A stretch of 64,000 nt of DNA. Origin: FEB-25 sp963726315 (GTDB taxonomy: Bacteria > Chloroflexota > Anaerolineae > Anaerolineales > UBA4823). A program made the translations under genes and the position numbers. Where the stretch lies: NCBI GenBank assembly GCA_963726315.1, contig CAVSBZ010000007.1, positions 434,001 through 498,000 of the forward strand, read 5' to 3'. Below are positions 17,033-24,758 of the stretch, in pieces. Every line of letters starts with the position of its first letter. Positions within the stretch are counted from its first letter, which is position 1. Below the pieces are notes generated by a model. That model did not search any database. It was not told the DNA's origin and saw only the letters and a list, made by a program, of their open reading frames with translations.

Positions 17033-17905
17033 TCAAGGAGTGAAGATTTGGCGTAACCTCACCCGCAACTTTAATGGCAGCCAGGCATAGAACATGCGAC
17101 GGATAAACCAGCGGATGCTGAGTAGCGAGAAGTGAGAACCGCGTTCGCGCTGGTATACGCGGAGCATCTCAGGGTAGCAGCGGTCATCCATGGCAACAGT
17201 TTTCCCCCCGCCGTGAAGGCGGAAATTCGCCCATAAGCCAGGGGAATAAACTAAGGGTGCCAGTTTCGCCAGGCGCACCCACAGGTCATAGTCCATGGCA
17301 AACTGAAAGGTTGGGTCGAGCGGAGCAACCTGTTTCCAGGCACTCGCCCGAAAAAAAGCCGTCTGCTGGGGGATGTGGACCGAGCCGCGCAACAACTTGT
17401 TTAGATTCGTCTGACGGGAAGGAAAGCGACCGATGATGCGACCGTCTTCATCGACCAGGTTGGCGTCGGCATAAACAAGCGACGCTTCTGGGTGAGCTTG
17501 CAAGCGGCCGACTGCAGATGAGACTGCGCCTGGGAGGTAGGTGTCGTCTGAGTTGAGCCAGGCGAAAATCTCTCCCGTGGCGCGAGCAAAACCCTTGTTG
17601 ATCGCATCGGTTTGACCACGGTCGGGCTCAGAGACCCACCAGGATAGACGCCCGGCATACCGGCGGATAATATCCACCGAGCCATCATTGGAACCACCAT
17701 CGACAATAATATATTCAAGGTTGGGATAATCCTGCGTGAGCACCGATTGGATGGTCTCTTCGAGGAATCGCCCCTGGTTATAAGACGGAGTGAGAATGGA
17801 AATAAGAGGTTGTTGCGTCACATTGTTCGTTGAATATATAGAAGCGTGGGGATTAAAGTTCAACCAGGTGGACACCTTGCTCATCCACGCACAGACCCTG
17901 TCCAT
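17033..17905 (-). CDS. GT2 glycosyltransferase (tandem paralogue of the 17853 gene)
   Basis: 290 residues. The GT-A domain starts at about residue 33 with LISILTPSYNQGRFLEETI, followed by VDGGSNDGSVDIIRRY, WWVSEPDRGQTDAINKGF and WLNSDD, the metal-binding motif. The aligned segments of the next gene upstream are nearly the same, so the two arose by tandem duplication. It overlaps that gene by 53 bases if the start at 17905 is right; an in-frame ATG at 17884 is an alternative. It probably adds one hexose to the exported glycan; donor unknown. Confidence 0.85.
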   Translation of the reverse strand: MDRVCAWMSKVSTWLNFNPHASIYSTNNVTQQPLISILTPSYNQGRFLEETIQSVLTQDYPNLEYIIVDGGSNDGSVDIIRRYAGRLSWWVSEPDRGQTDAINKGFARATGEIFAWLNSDDTYLPGAVSSAVGRLQAHPEASLVYADANLVDEDGRIIGRFPSRQTNLNKLLRGSVHIPQQTAFFRASAWKQVAPLDPTFQFAMDYDLWVRLAKLAPLVYSPGLWANFRLHGGGKTVAMDDRCYPEMLRVYQRERGSHFSLLSIRWFIRRMFYAWLPLKLRVRLRQIFTP

Positions 17906-18848
17906 GGTGTTGGAACTGCCGGCGGGTGTTACGGTATGCCAGGAAGAGCTTTTGGAGTCCGATGGTATTCCCCGCGGCTTGAACCAGCTTGTACCAGCTA
18001 CCCAGGACGACCCTGGGAGCCAACCTCCAGGCTTGCTGAAAATGCTTCAATGCCAGGCGTGGCTGTCCGGCATCGATCAGGCGTTTACCGGCGAAGACGT
18101 GCAAGCCGGCATAAATATCCGCGCGCCGCTGGTTAAATATTGGCAAAAAGAGAGGGTCACTCTCCCATGATTGAACGAATTGGAAGGCCTCGTCTACAAA
18201 ACGGGCTGCCTGGGCAATCGTCTTGGCATCAGCGTGGGTGCGCTCGACGGCCCAAAATTCACTCACATGTAGGAGGGGAAAACGGGCAGCAATCTGCACC
18301 CACAGCGTGTGGTCTAGGATCAAGTTGAACCCAGTGGGTAGGAAGCAGGCTTGCTCCAGGGCATCCCTGCGCATGAAGACGGTGGGCTGCAGAAGGACAT
18401 TGAAGGATAGCAAATCGAACAGCGAATGCTGGGGGTAAGCATGCCAGTCCAAAATGCGCAGGTCAGCATCGACCATGACACCGTCGGCATAAACCATACC
18501 AGCATCGGGATGGGATTGTAGAGCACGTACCGCCTGACTCACCACATCGGTGCGGTAGTACAAATCGTCTGAGTTCAACCAGGCCAGGATCTGCCCGCTG
18601 GCGTGTCTGAACCCCTTGTTGATGGCATCTGCCTGACCGTGATCGGGCTCGGAGACCCACCAGGAAAACCGGTCAGTGTAGCGTTGGATAATATCCAGGC
18701 TGCCATCCTTAGAGCCGCCGTCCACCAACAGGTATTCGAGGTGGGGATAATCCTGGCACAGGACGGAGCGGATGGTTTGTTCAATATACTGCGCCTGGTT
18801 GTAGGAAGGGGTGATGATGGATACCAGGGGGAGATCTGGGTCAGGCAT
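17853..18848 (-). CDS. GT2 glycosyltransferase
   Basis: 331 residues. The N-terminal GT-A domain shows LVSIITPSYNQAQYIEQTI, LLVDGGSKDGSLDII, WWVSEPDHGQADAINKGF and AWLNSDDLYY, then QPTVFMRRDALEQACFL in the acceptor half. The last ~80 residues (FAGKRLIDAGQPRLALKHFQQAWRLAP) look like a TPR-type helical pair not present in the downstream paralogue. Start and preceding stop overlap as TAATG, so it is coupled to the membrane transferase at 18848. Confidence 0.87.
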   Translation of the reverse strand: MPDPDLPLVSIITPSYNQAQYIEQTIRSVLCQDYPHLEYLLVDGGSKDGSLDIIQRYTDRFSWWVSEPDHGQADAINKGFRHASGQILAWLNSDDLYYRTDVVSQAVRALQSHPDAGMVYADGVMVDADLRILDWHAYPQHSLFDLLSFNVLLQPTVFMRRDALEQACFLPTGFNLILDHTLWVQIAARFPLLHVSEFWAVERTHADAKTIAQAARFVDEAFQFVQSWESDPLFLPIFNQRRADIYAGLHVFAGKRLIDAGQPRLALKHFQQAWRLAPRVVLGSWYKLVQAAGNTIGLQKLFLAYRNTRRQFQHHGQGLCVDEQGVHLVEL

Positions 18849-20377
18849 TATGGAGCGGTTTCCAAAGGCTGGTTCAGGTTGAAAATGAGGTAACCATCCC
18901 CCTCGGAATATACTTGATAATGGTCGTAAAGGTAGGATTTCAATATAGGCTGAGAATCGAAGTCACCGAACAATGTAACTACGAAGTAATCCTGACCTTT
19001 GATTGCATTCTCAAACCTGGTTGTGAATTCGCCGATTGGATCAGGCATCTGTAATAATGGGGATTCGTCTTCAGCAGTATAAGGCCAGGGAGTAACATGC
19101 TGCCAACCGTAGTATGCAATGCGATAGCCTTGTTCGTGGGTAATTCCGGTCAGATGACCGTCTTTTGGTAATTCCTGACCCATCTTCTGCCAGGCCACTG
19201 CTTCATTACGATAATTTTTTCCTAACATGATGGAACGCGCCATCCAGCCTGAGTAAGCAATTGAGAAGACCAGGATCCCAGCCACCGCCCAACGAGCCAG
19301 GTGTCCCCGATCGCTGAGGCGGTCAAAGATCAAGCTGGCTATCGGGGCAAGCGACAGGGCGACCGCAGGGATTAATGGGATGGAATAATACTCATGGGTG
19401 GTGATGTGGTAGGAGAATGCCAGTCCATACAGGATATAACCCACCCATAAAGCCAGGGGAATGATTCGAGCTTTTTTAGGCAATAGCCAGACGCCCACAA
19501 AACTGATAAAGGCAACACCCAGGTCCACCATTCCCCCAGCAAAGATGATCCAACGAATGTAAAATGACGGCGATATCAGATTTTTAAGCAGCCCAAGGCT
19601 AAAACTTAACCATCCACTTGATTGACCCGGGATGATAAACAAGTAGTATATGGCTGGAAATACAACCAATAATCCTGCCATTGCCCATACCTGAGGGTGT
19701 TTGACTGCTTTTTTGAACCCCAGCGTGGTGAGTACGATCCCCACGAGCATCAAAACAATGGGGAATATCGCCGGCAGCTTGACGTAAGCAGCCAGACCAG
19801 CCAACAGTCCAGTCGAAATTGCCCATTTCCAGGAGGGGTTCTCTCCCCAACGATATAGGGTGTATGCCACCCATAGGGTCAGCATCACCATGATCAGGTC
19901 TGGCTGGAAAATGCGGCTGAAGATCACGCTCCAGGGGAGGAAGAAGTAGTATAAAAGTGACGCAATTGCAGCCAGGGGGGAGGTCATGCGGCGGGCGAGG
20001 GCATACAACGCTATCCCACCGAGTAACCAGAACAGGATTGAATACACGCGTGCCACCCAGAGGTGCTCACCCCCGGTGACCAGGTAAGTGACCGCCACCA
20101 ATCCCTCAAAGACGGATGGCTCGCGCGGGTCCATCGTATTCGCCAGGTTCACTGCCTGGTCTCTTTTTGCAGGGTCGGCGGAGGGCAGCAGCTGGTAATA
20201 GATCGCCCGGGCAATGATGGCACCGCGCAGCTGGCGCTGAGGGAAGTAATCCAGAGGAGGGTCGGTCAGGTCCAAAAGGCGCAGACCCGTCCCGAGGACG
20301 AATATTGCGATCACGCAGATCATAATCCAGATTGGGGTGCGTTTTGCAGTACCGACAGGTGATTCCAATTCAACCAT
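18848..20377 (-). CDS. GT39/ArnT-like multi-pass membrane glycosyltransferase
   Basis: 509 residues with about ten to twelve hydrophobic helices beginning at residue 15 (IWIMICVIAIFVLGTGLRLL). The first periplasmic loop, LDLTDPPLDYFPQRQLRGAIIARAIYY, resembles the acidic catalytic loop of lipid-linked sugar transferases of the PMT/ArnT clan. These enzymes use polyprenyl-phosphate sugars outside the membrane. The C-terminal ~120 residues are soluble. It is the first gene downstream of a 102-base gap that has an A/T-rich stretch but no good promoter. The acceptor cannot be deduced. Confidence 0.8.
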   Translation of the reverse strand: MVELESPVGTAKRTPIWIMICVIAIFVLGTGLRLLDLTDPPLDYFPQRQLRGAIIARAIYYQLLPSADPAKRDQAVNLANTMDPREPSVFEGLVAVTYLVTGGEHLWVARVYSILFWLLGGIALYALARRMTSPLAAIASLLYYFFLPWSVIFSRIFQPDLIMVMLTLWVAYTLYRWGENPSWKWAISTGLLAGLAAYVKLPAIFPIVLMLVGIVLTTLGFKKAVKHPQVWAMAGLLVVFPAIYYLFIIPGQSSGWLSFSLGLLKNLISPSFYIRWIIFAGGMVDLGVAFISFVGVWLLPKKARIIPLALWVGYILYGLAFSYHITTHEYYSIPLIPAVALSLAPIASLIFDRLSDRGHLARWAVAGILVFSIAYSGWMARSIMLGKNYRNEAVAWQKMGQELPKDGHLTGITHEQGYRIAYYGWQHVTPWPYTAEDESPLLQMPDPIGEFTTRFENAIKGQDYFVVTLFGDFDSQPILKSYLYDHYQVYSEGDGYLIFNLNQPLETAP

Positions 20378-20479
20378 TTATTGATATCCTAATACCTTAG
20401 TGCTCGTTTCTATAAAAAAAACAAAATACCTCAAGTAACTTGATGGATTAAACAGCATGTAAAATTAATATCAACCTGC

Positions 20480-21295
20480 TCAGAACAGTGAAAGGTAATC
20501 GACCTTGGGAAATATGGTTAGCTTGCCACCCACCGTCGCATCAACAATCCGCCTGCCAGCTTGCGTGTAAACCTCCCGCGCCCTGGTATAACCACGTTCT
20601 GAACCGGCCAGGTCAGGCAGCTGCCATTTAAACCCTTTGCCGAAATAATTCGAGGCAAAGTGGTTGGGATCATCTCCTTGCGAGACGACTGCCTGATTAG
20701 CAGCACCCTGGGTGATGTAGTTGTGGTCCACACCAACAAGGGCGACCTCGGTGAATCCCATATGATACGCCAGCTGAAGAGCCACATTAGTGACGGTGAA
20801 GCCTTCGAAAATGCGGCCTGTCAGACCTGGCGAAAAGCCCTCTTCCCCGGTGAAGTCGGTATCAAGATAGGTGATGTTCGGATCAGGGTGAAACCAATAA
20901 CGCGCCCGCCAGGTGATGAATTTGGGCAAGATGAGATTTTGCATCTCAGCCGCACATTGTTCAATGACCATATCGTTCACTGCAAGCAGACAAGAAGTGG
21001 AAAAACCGAGCTCAGGAAATAGCAGGTAGATTCGGTTGAGACCGAAGGTGTACTCCGATTTAAGCTTGCTCATATCGGTTTGGCGGAGACTGGGACCGTT
21101 GCCGATGATAAAACAGCGCCTGCCGGTATATTTATTTTCCAGGTTTTTTAGCTTGCGAACACTCTCAGACCAGCGAGAGTCAAATGGTTGTGCCAGACGG
21201 TGCCGGCCGCGGTTGTGCCACCACCAATATGCGTCTGAGCCCATTCCCCACAGTGGTGCGGGAGTGATTCTCTTCAAGGATTGTCGGACGCTCAT
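20480..21295 (-). CDS. GNGPSL-motif protein (DUF115/MAF-like; possible nonulosonic acid transferase)
   Basis: 271 residues. The fold signature is CFIIGNGPSLRQTDMSKL near residues 59-76, LNRIYLLFPELGFSTSC near 84-100, then TGRIFEGFTVTNVALQLAY and MGFTEVALVGVDHNY near 170-205. The GNGPSL loop and the second half motif (xxVAxxLxYxxGxxEVxLxGxD) are shared by MAF/DUF115 proteins and by GT42 sialyltransferases, where they build the CMP-sugar site. Immediately upstream lie genes for CMP-sugar formation (21327-23756). I infer it may transfer a CMP-activated sugar, but a DUF115 role without that activity is equally compatible. Seen directly: the motif and position only. Confidence 0.6.
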   Translation of the reverse strand: MSVRQSLKRITPAPLWGMGSDAYWWWHNRGRHRLAQPFDSRWSESVRKLKNLENKYTGRRCFIIGNGPSLRQTDMSKLKSEYTFGLNRIYLLFPELGFSTSCLLAVNDMVIEQCAAEMQNLILPKFITWRARYWFHPDPNITYLDTDFTGEEGFSPGLTGRIFEGFTVTNVALQLAYHMGFTEVALVGVDHNYITQGAANQAVVSQGDDPNHFASNYFGKGFKWQLPDLAGSERGYTRAREVYTQAGRRIVDATVGGKLTIFPKVDYLSLF

Positions 21296-21326
21296 GGAAT
21301 CATCACCAAACTCGTCATATATAATT

Positions 21327-22121
21327 TCATTCTGTGCTTAGGCGGGCGGTAGCGCCTCCATCGACGATCATCGCCTGCCCTGTCATGAATGATGACTGTG
21401 TGCCATCGGCCAGGAAGTAGATGGCGTGGGCGATCTCTTCGGGAGTGCCGATGCGCCCGTTAACCGTTTTTCGCGCCAGGTTATCCAGGCGAGTCTGGAT
21501 ATCACCGCCCTGGACGTGATCGCGCACCAGACCGGCGCGCAGCATGGGCGTGTCTACCGCGCCGGGCAGGATGGCATTCACCCGGATATTATTAGGAGCG
21601 AACTCGATCGCCATAGCACGAGTCAGGGCAAGCAAGCCACCTTTACTGGCGGCATAAGCGGCGATGTTAGCAGAGGTCGCCACCGCATGGACGGAGGACA
21701 CATTGACAATGGCGCCTCCATTGGCGGCGATAAAGAGCGGGAAAGCAAGCTTGGCACTTAAAAAGACCGAGCGCAAATTCGAGGCCATGACCGCATCCCA
21801 TTCTTCCACGCTGGTCTGGATGATAGGCTTGGCAACTTGCACAGCGGCGTTGTTTACCAAGGCGTTCAGATAACCGGTGTGTGCATTGGCCTGGCTGAAA
21901 ATCGATTCCAGGTTGCCACCGATGGAGATATCAGATTGGATAAAAAAACCATCCTCCGGAAAGGGTTCACCGAAAGGAGAACGGTCCACACCGATGACGC
22001 GCCAACCTAATGAGGCAAAGTGATGGACTGTGGCGCGGCCTATCCCGCCTGCTGCTCCGGTGACGAGTACGGTGCGCGGTGCGGATGAATTTGTGGGATC
22101 AGTTTTTGAAATCGTCGACAT
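21327..22121 (-). CDS. Short-chain dehydrogenase/reductase
   Basis: 264 residues, classical SDR: cofactor loop TGAAGGIGRATV, acidic residue after strand two (VIGVDRS), NNAAV, catalytic NVSSVHAV Ser and YAASKGG YxxxK, and a C-terminus FMTGQAMIVDGG typical of FabG-like sugar or keto-acid reductases. Its start overlaps the stop of the 2-hydroxyacid dehydrogenase gene (TGATG). With that gene and the cytidylyltransferase it forms a tight three-gene set, so the substrate is probably a sugar acid intermediate rather than a fatty acid. Confidence 0.85.
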   Translation of the reverse strand: MSTISKTDPTNSSAPRTVLVTGAAGGIGRATVHHFASLGWRVIGVDRSPFGEPFPEDGFFIQSDISIGGNLESIFSQANAHTGYLNALVNNAAVQVAKPIIQTSVEEWDAVMASNLRSVFLSAKLAFPLFIAANGGAIVNVSSVHAVATSANIAAYAASKGGLLALTRAMAIEFAPNNIRVNAILPGAVDTPMLRAGLVRDHVQGGDIQTRLDNLARKTVNGRIGTPEEIAHAIYFLADGTQSSFMTGQAMIVDGGATARLSTE

Positions 22122-23074
22122 CAGGTTTCCTTTGGTATTGTGATATTCAGTCCGTCGAGCAAATTATCGATCGTATTCTGGTGCACCCTTTCCCAGGCTT
22201 TCGGGCTGGAATTGGCATTATGAGAGGCAAGCATGACATTATCCATCTTCGTCAGCGGGCTGACCGCTGAAAGAGGCTCAACTTCGAAGACATCCAGGGC
22301 AGCCCCTGCAAGCTTCCCAGATTGCAGGGCAGAGATCAACGCCGGCTCATCGATGACTGGTCCACGCGAAGTATTGATGAGGATTGCAGACGGCTTGATG
22401 TGGGAGAGAGTATCCTTGTTCACCAGGTGGAAACTGGATGGGTTCAGGTCACAGTTCAGGCTGACGAAATCCGAGCGTGCCAGCAGGTCTTCAAGGGTGG
22501 TCATTACAACCCCGTTCTTGGAAAGAAAGACCGGATCGATGGGGATGATATCAGTACCGAGCAGCTGCATGCCAAAGGCATGTGCCCGGCGAATGACTGC
22601 CTTGCCGATCTTACCCACACCCACTACACCCAGGGTGCATTCACTGAGCGAGCGGCCGGGGATTTTCTCCCACTCTCCCGATTTTACCGCCCGGTCCATC
22701 CAGGGGAAGTGCCTGGCAAAGGTGAGTATATAACCGAGGACGGTATCTGCCACTGGCAAGGTAAATGCATTAAGAGTGTTGCGCACCTGGATACCCAGAC
22801 CTTCAGCCACCGTGCGGTCAATCGAATCGATCCCTGTGCCCCACTTGGAGATAACTTTCAGCCTCGGATAGCATGCCTGCAATACGCGGGCGGTGTAATG
22901 ATCGTCCCCGCAGATCGTGCCATCGAATGTGCCTGCATAGGCGAGAAGCTGGTTTTCGTCCAGACGTTCATGCACCTCGGGGACGATGATCTGCAAACCG
23001 AGACCTTCAAGTAATGGGCGGAAGCGGGGCAGTAGAGGGATCATGTATGGCGCAGAGTACAGAATGGTCAGCAT
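22121..23074 (-). CDS. D-isomer-specific 2-hydroxyacid dehydrogenase family protein (phosphoglycerate dehydrogenase-like)
   Basis: 317 residues from ATG 23074 (a TTG at 23086 would overlap the previous gene). The NAD-binding half has GVVGVGKIGKAV, the catalytic Arg in INTSRGPVIDEPALI, the Glu in DVFEVEPLS and the His in ASHNANSS, so all catalytic residues of the family are present. Short PGDH-like members without ACT domain reduce 2-keto or oxidise 2-hydroxy acids. Placement between an SDR and a CMP-sugar synthetase suggests work on a 2-keto-sugar acid or its precursor; this is inference. Confidence 0.85.
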   Translation of the reverse strand: MLTILYSAPYMIPLLPRFRPLLEGLGLQIIVPEVHERLDENQLLAYAGTFDGTICGDDHYTARVLQACYPRLKVISKWGTGIDSIDRTVAEGLGIQVRNTLNAFTLPVADTVLGYILTFARHFPWMDRAVKSGEWEKIPGRSLSECTLGVVGVGKIGKAVIRRAHAFGMQLLGTDIIPIDPVFLSKNGVVMTTLEDLLARSDFVSLNCDLNPSSFHLVNKDTLSHIKPSAILINTSRGPVIDEPALISALQSGKLAGAALDVFEVEPLSAVSPLTKMDNVMLASHNANSSPKAWERVHQNTIDNLLDGLNITIPKET

Positions 23075-23078
23075 AGGT

Positions 23079-23756
23079 TCATCCAATTGTGGTCAGAGTC
23101 TGCTGCATCAAAAATTCACTGATGGCAAAATCGAGCTCATCATCGATATCCCAGGCTTCAGCGGCCTCCATATGGAACATCAAAGGGCGCTCCCCAATTC
23201 GGTTGAGACGGGTCGATAATATTTCGCGGGTGAATATATAGATGCAGGAATTCTCTTCATAAACGGGGGGTAAATCCTGGGTTTGCAGGAGGATGGCAGG
23301 GTTATGATTTATCGCGCGGCCCAGCTGATCCCACAAACGGACCTGGAGAGGGGTAACCGTAAAGAGGGAATCATACTCAGGTGAACCGGCAAGCATGGAA
23401 AGGATGGCACGCGAGATGGTGGATGGGCGCAGAAGTGGGTTGGTGGTGTGGGTCTGCAGGTAAAAATCAGCCTCCACCTGGGATGTGTCGTAGAGCAGGA
23501 TTTCATTCATAGAGACCGTATCGCCAGACAGGTGAGCGGAGCGCTCGAGGATGCGGACCTTAGGGAAATGCTCCTGCAGTCCAGCTATGATCGGTGGGCT
23601 ATCGGTGTCGACCACCACCTGGGAAATTTCAGGGCAGGCAAGCAGAGACCCGATGATGTGGTGAAAGAGCGGTTTCCCTGCCAGTGGGCGAAAGTTCTTG
23701 CCTGGGACACGCTGGGAGTGGTGTCGCATGGGTACAAGGGCGGCAATTGTGGGCAT
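23079..23756 (-). CDS. Acylneuraminate cytidylyltransferase (NeuA-like)
   Basis: 225 residues, the size of single-domain CMP-sialic acid or CMP-KDO synthetases. The N-terminal CTP loop reads LVPMRHHSQRVPGKNFRPLAG, close to the LIPARxxSxRxPxKN consensus, and VVVDTDS, LQTHTTNPLLRPSTI and EENSCIYIFTREIL mark later conserved strands. It should couple CTP to a 2-keto-3-deoxy sugar acid. It is one of three cytidylyltransferase-family proteins in the locus and clusters with two dehydrogenases rather than with a NeuB, so its substrate may differ from that of the fused enzyme at 27477. Confidence 0.88.
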   Translation of the reverse strand: MPTIAALVPMRHHSQRVPGKNFRPLAGKPLFHHIIGSLLACPEISQVVVDTDSPPIIAGLQEHFPKVRILERSAHLSGDTVSMNEILLYDTSQVEADFYLQTHTTNPLLRPSTISRAILSMLAGSPEYDSLFTVTPLQVRLWDQLGRAINHNPAILLQTQDLPPVYEENSCIYIFTREILSTRLNRIGERPLMFHMEAAEAWDIDDELDFAISEFLMQQTLTTIG

Positions 23757-23757
23757 A

Positions 23758-24721
23758 TTACCTCTGGTGAGAACGTGTTCCTTCTATGGAATCATATTGG
23801 ATGGGGGATATATCCCTGGGTGCGGAGGAGGTTGGTAAATTTGCACCGCGGGGATAATAGAATGTCTGGCGCAGCTGCCAGGTGAGAGGTCCTGACTGCC
23901 GGTAACCTTTATAGGTGCCCCAAAACTGCATCCAGCGGAACCAGATTATTTCGGCGAAATGAGTGACCAGTTTACCCTGGCGGGCAGCATGAGAGGCATC
24001 GCTGGTGATATTGGTGGTCAGGTTATGGAACAAATCCCATAAGTTGTAATGTTCGTGGGGAAAAAGGCGGTTAAAAGCCATGGCCTCACGGCGATACCGG
24101 TTGTATACCGCATGGGGAGTCTCTTCATGGATATGTACCACTTCAGCTTCAGCCACATAGCTGATACCAAAACCCTGTGCAGTGATGCGCTGAGCCCATT
24201 CCAGGTCTTCCAGACCTGGCAGGGATTCATCGTAATGGAATCGCTCCCACAAGGAACGGCGGATGGCGGCGTTGGCATTATTGCAGAATGGATGCGCCTG
24301 GTGGGGCTGGGAGCTCTCCGGATACCAATGGAGAAATATCTGGCCTTCGGAGAATTTGTTTAATCTGCTAGCCGCGCTGTTTACCGTAGGTGAGTGCCAC
24401 TTGAGGGTCAGCAAAGGGTGCCAGAAGGCTTTCCAGCCAGTCTGGATAGACAGGGTAGACGTGGGCACTGGCTATGACGATGAACTCACCATGAGATTCC
24501 AAAATTCCCTGGTTTATAGAGTGTCCGAATGTGAAATCCTGGGGCTGAATATGCACCACCCTGACGGGGTAGCGCGAGGCAATTTCGAGGGTACCATCGG
24601 TCGAGCCTGAATCAACCAGGATGATCTCGTGGTCGGTGAGGGATTGGCTGGCGATGCCCTCTAACAACTGGCCAATATGTTTCTCTTCATTGCAGGCACG
24701 GATTACGATGGAGGTGCGCAT
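23758..24721 (-). pseudogene. GT2 glycosyltransferase split by a frameshift near 24371
   Basis: Two reading frames make one protein of about 320 residues. The first, from ATG 24721, gives RTSIVIRACNEEKHIGQL, VDSGSTDGTLEIASRY, FTFGHSINQGI and PQVALTYGKQRG and then meets TAG at 24370-24368. The other frame continues exactly at that point with ASRLNKFSEGQIF, HPFCNNANAAIRRSLWE, LPGLEDLEWAQR and VYNRYRREAMA down to 23758. A one-base insertion (around 24371-24376, not in a homopolymer) explains the break. Whether this is a sequencing or assembly error or a real inactivation cannot be told. Intact relatives are GT2s of rhamnan/capsule loci. The gene is immediately downstream of the KpsC-like gene and just before the cytidylyltransferase set ends. 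Confidence 0.85.
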
Positions 24722-24758
24722 GGTAAGTGAAGTTATATACGCAGATTGACGTCTTGAC

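Noticed and set aside
22322..23014. 230-codon plus-strand frame
   Set aside because: Antisense shadow of the 2-hydroxyacid dehydrogenase gene.
24361..24380. Phase-variable slippage site in the GT2 gene
   Set aside because: The break lies in a mixed GCGCGGCTAG context, not in a homopolymer or short tandem repeat, so on/off switching by slippage is not supported. The same holds for the break near 43275.
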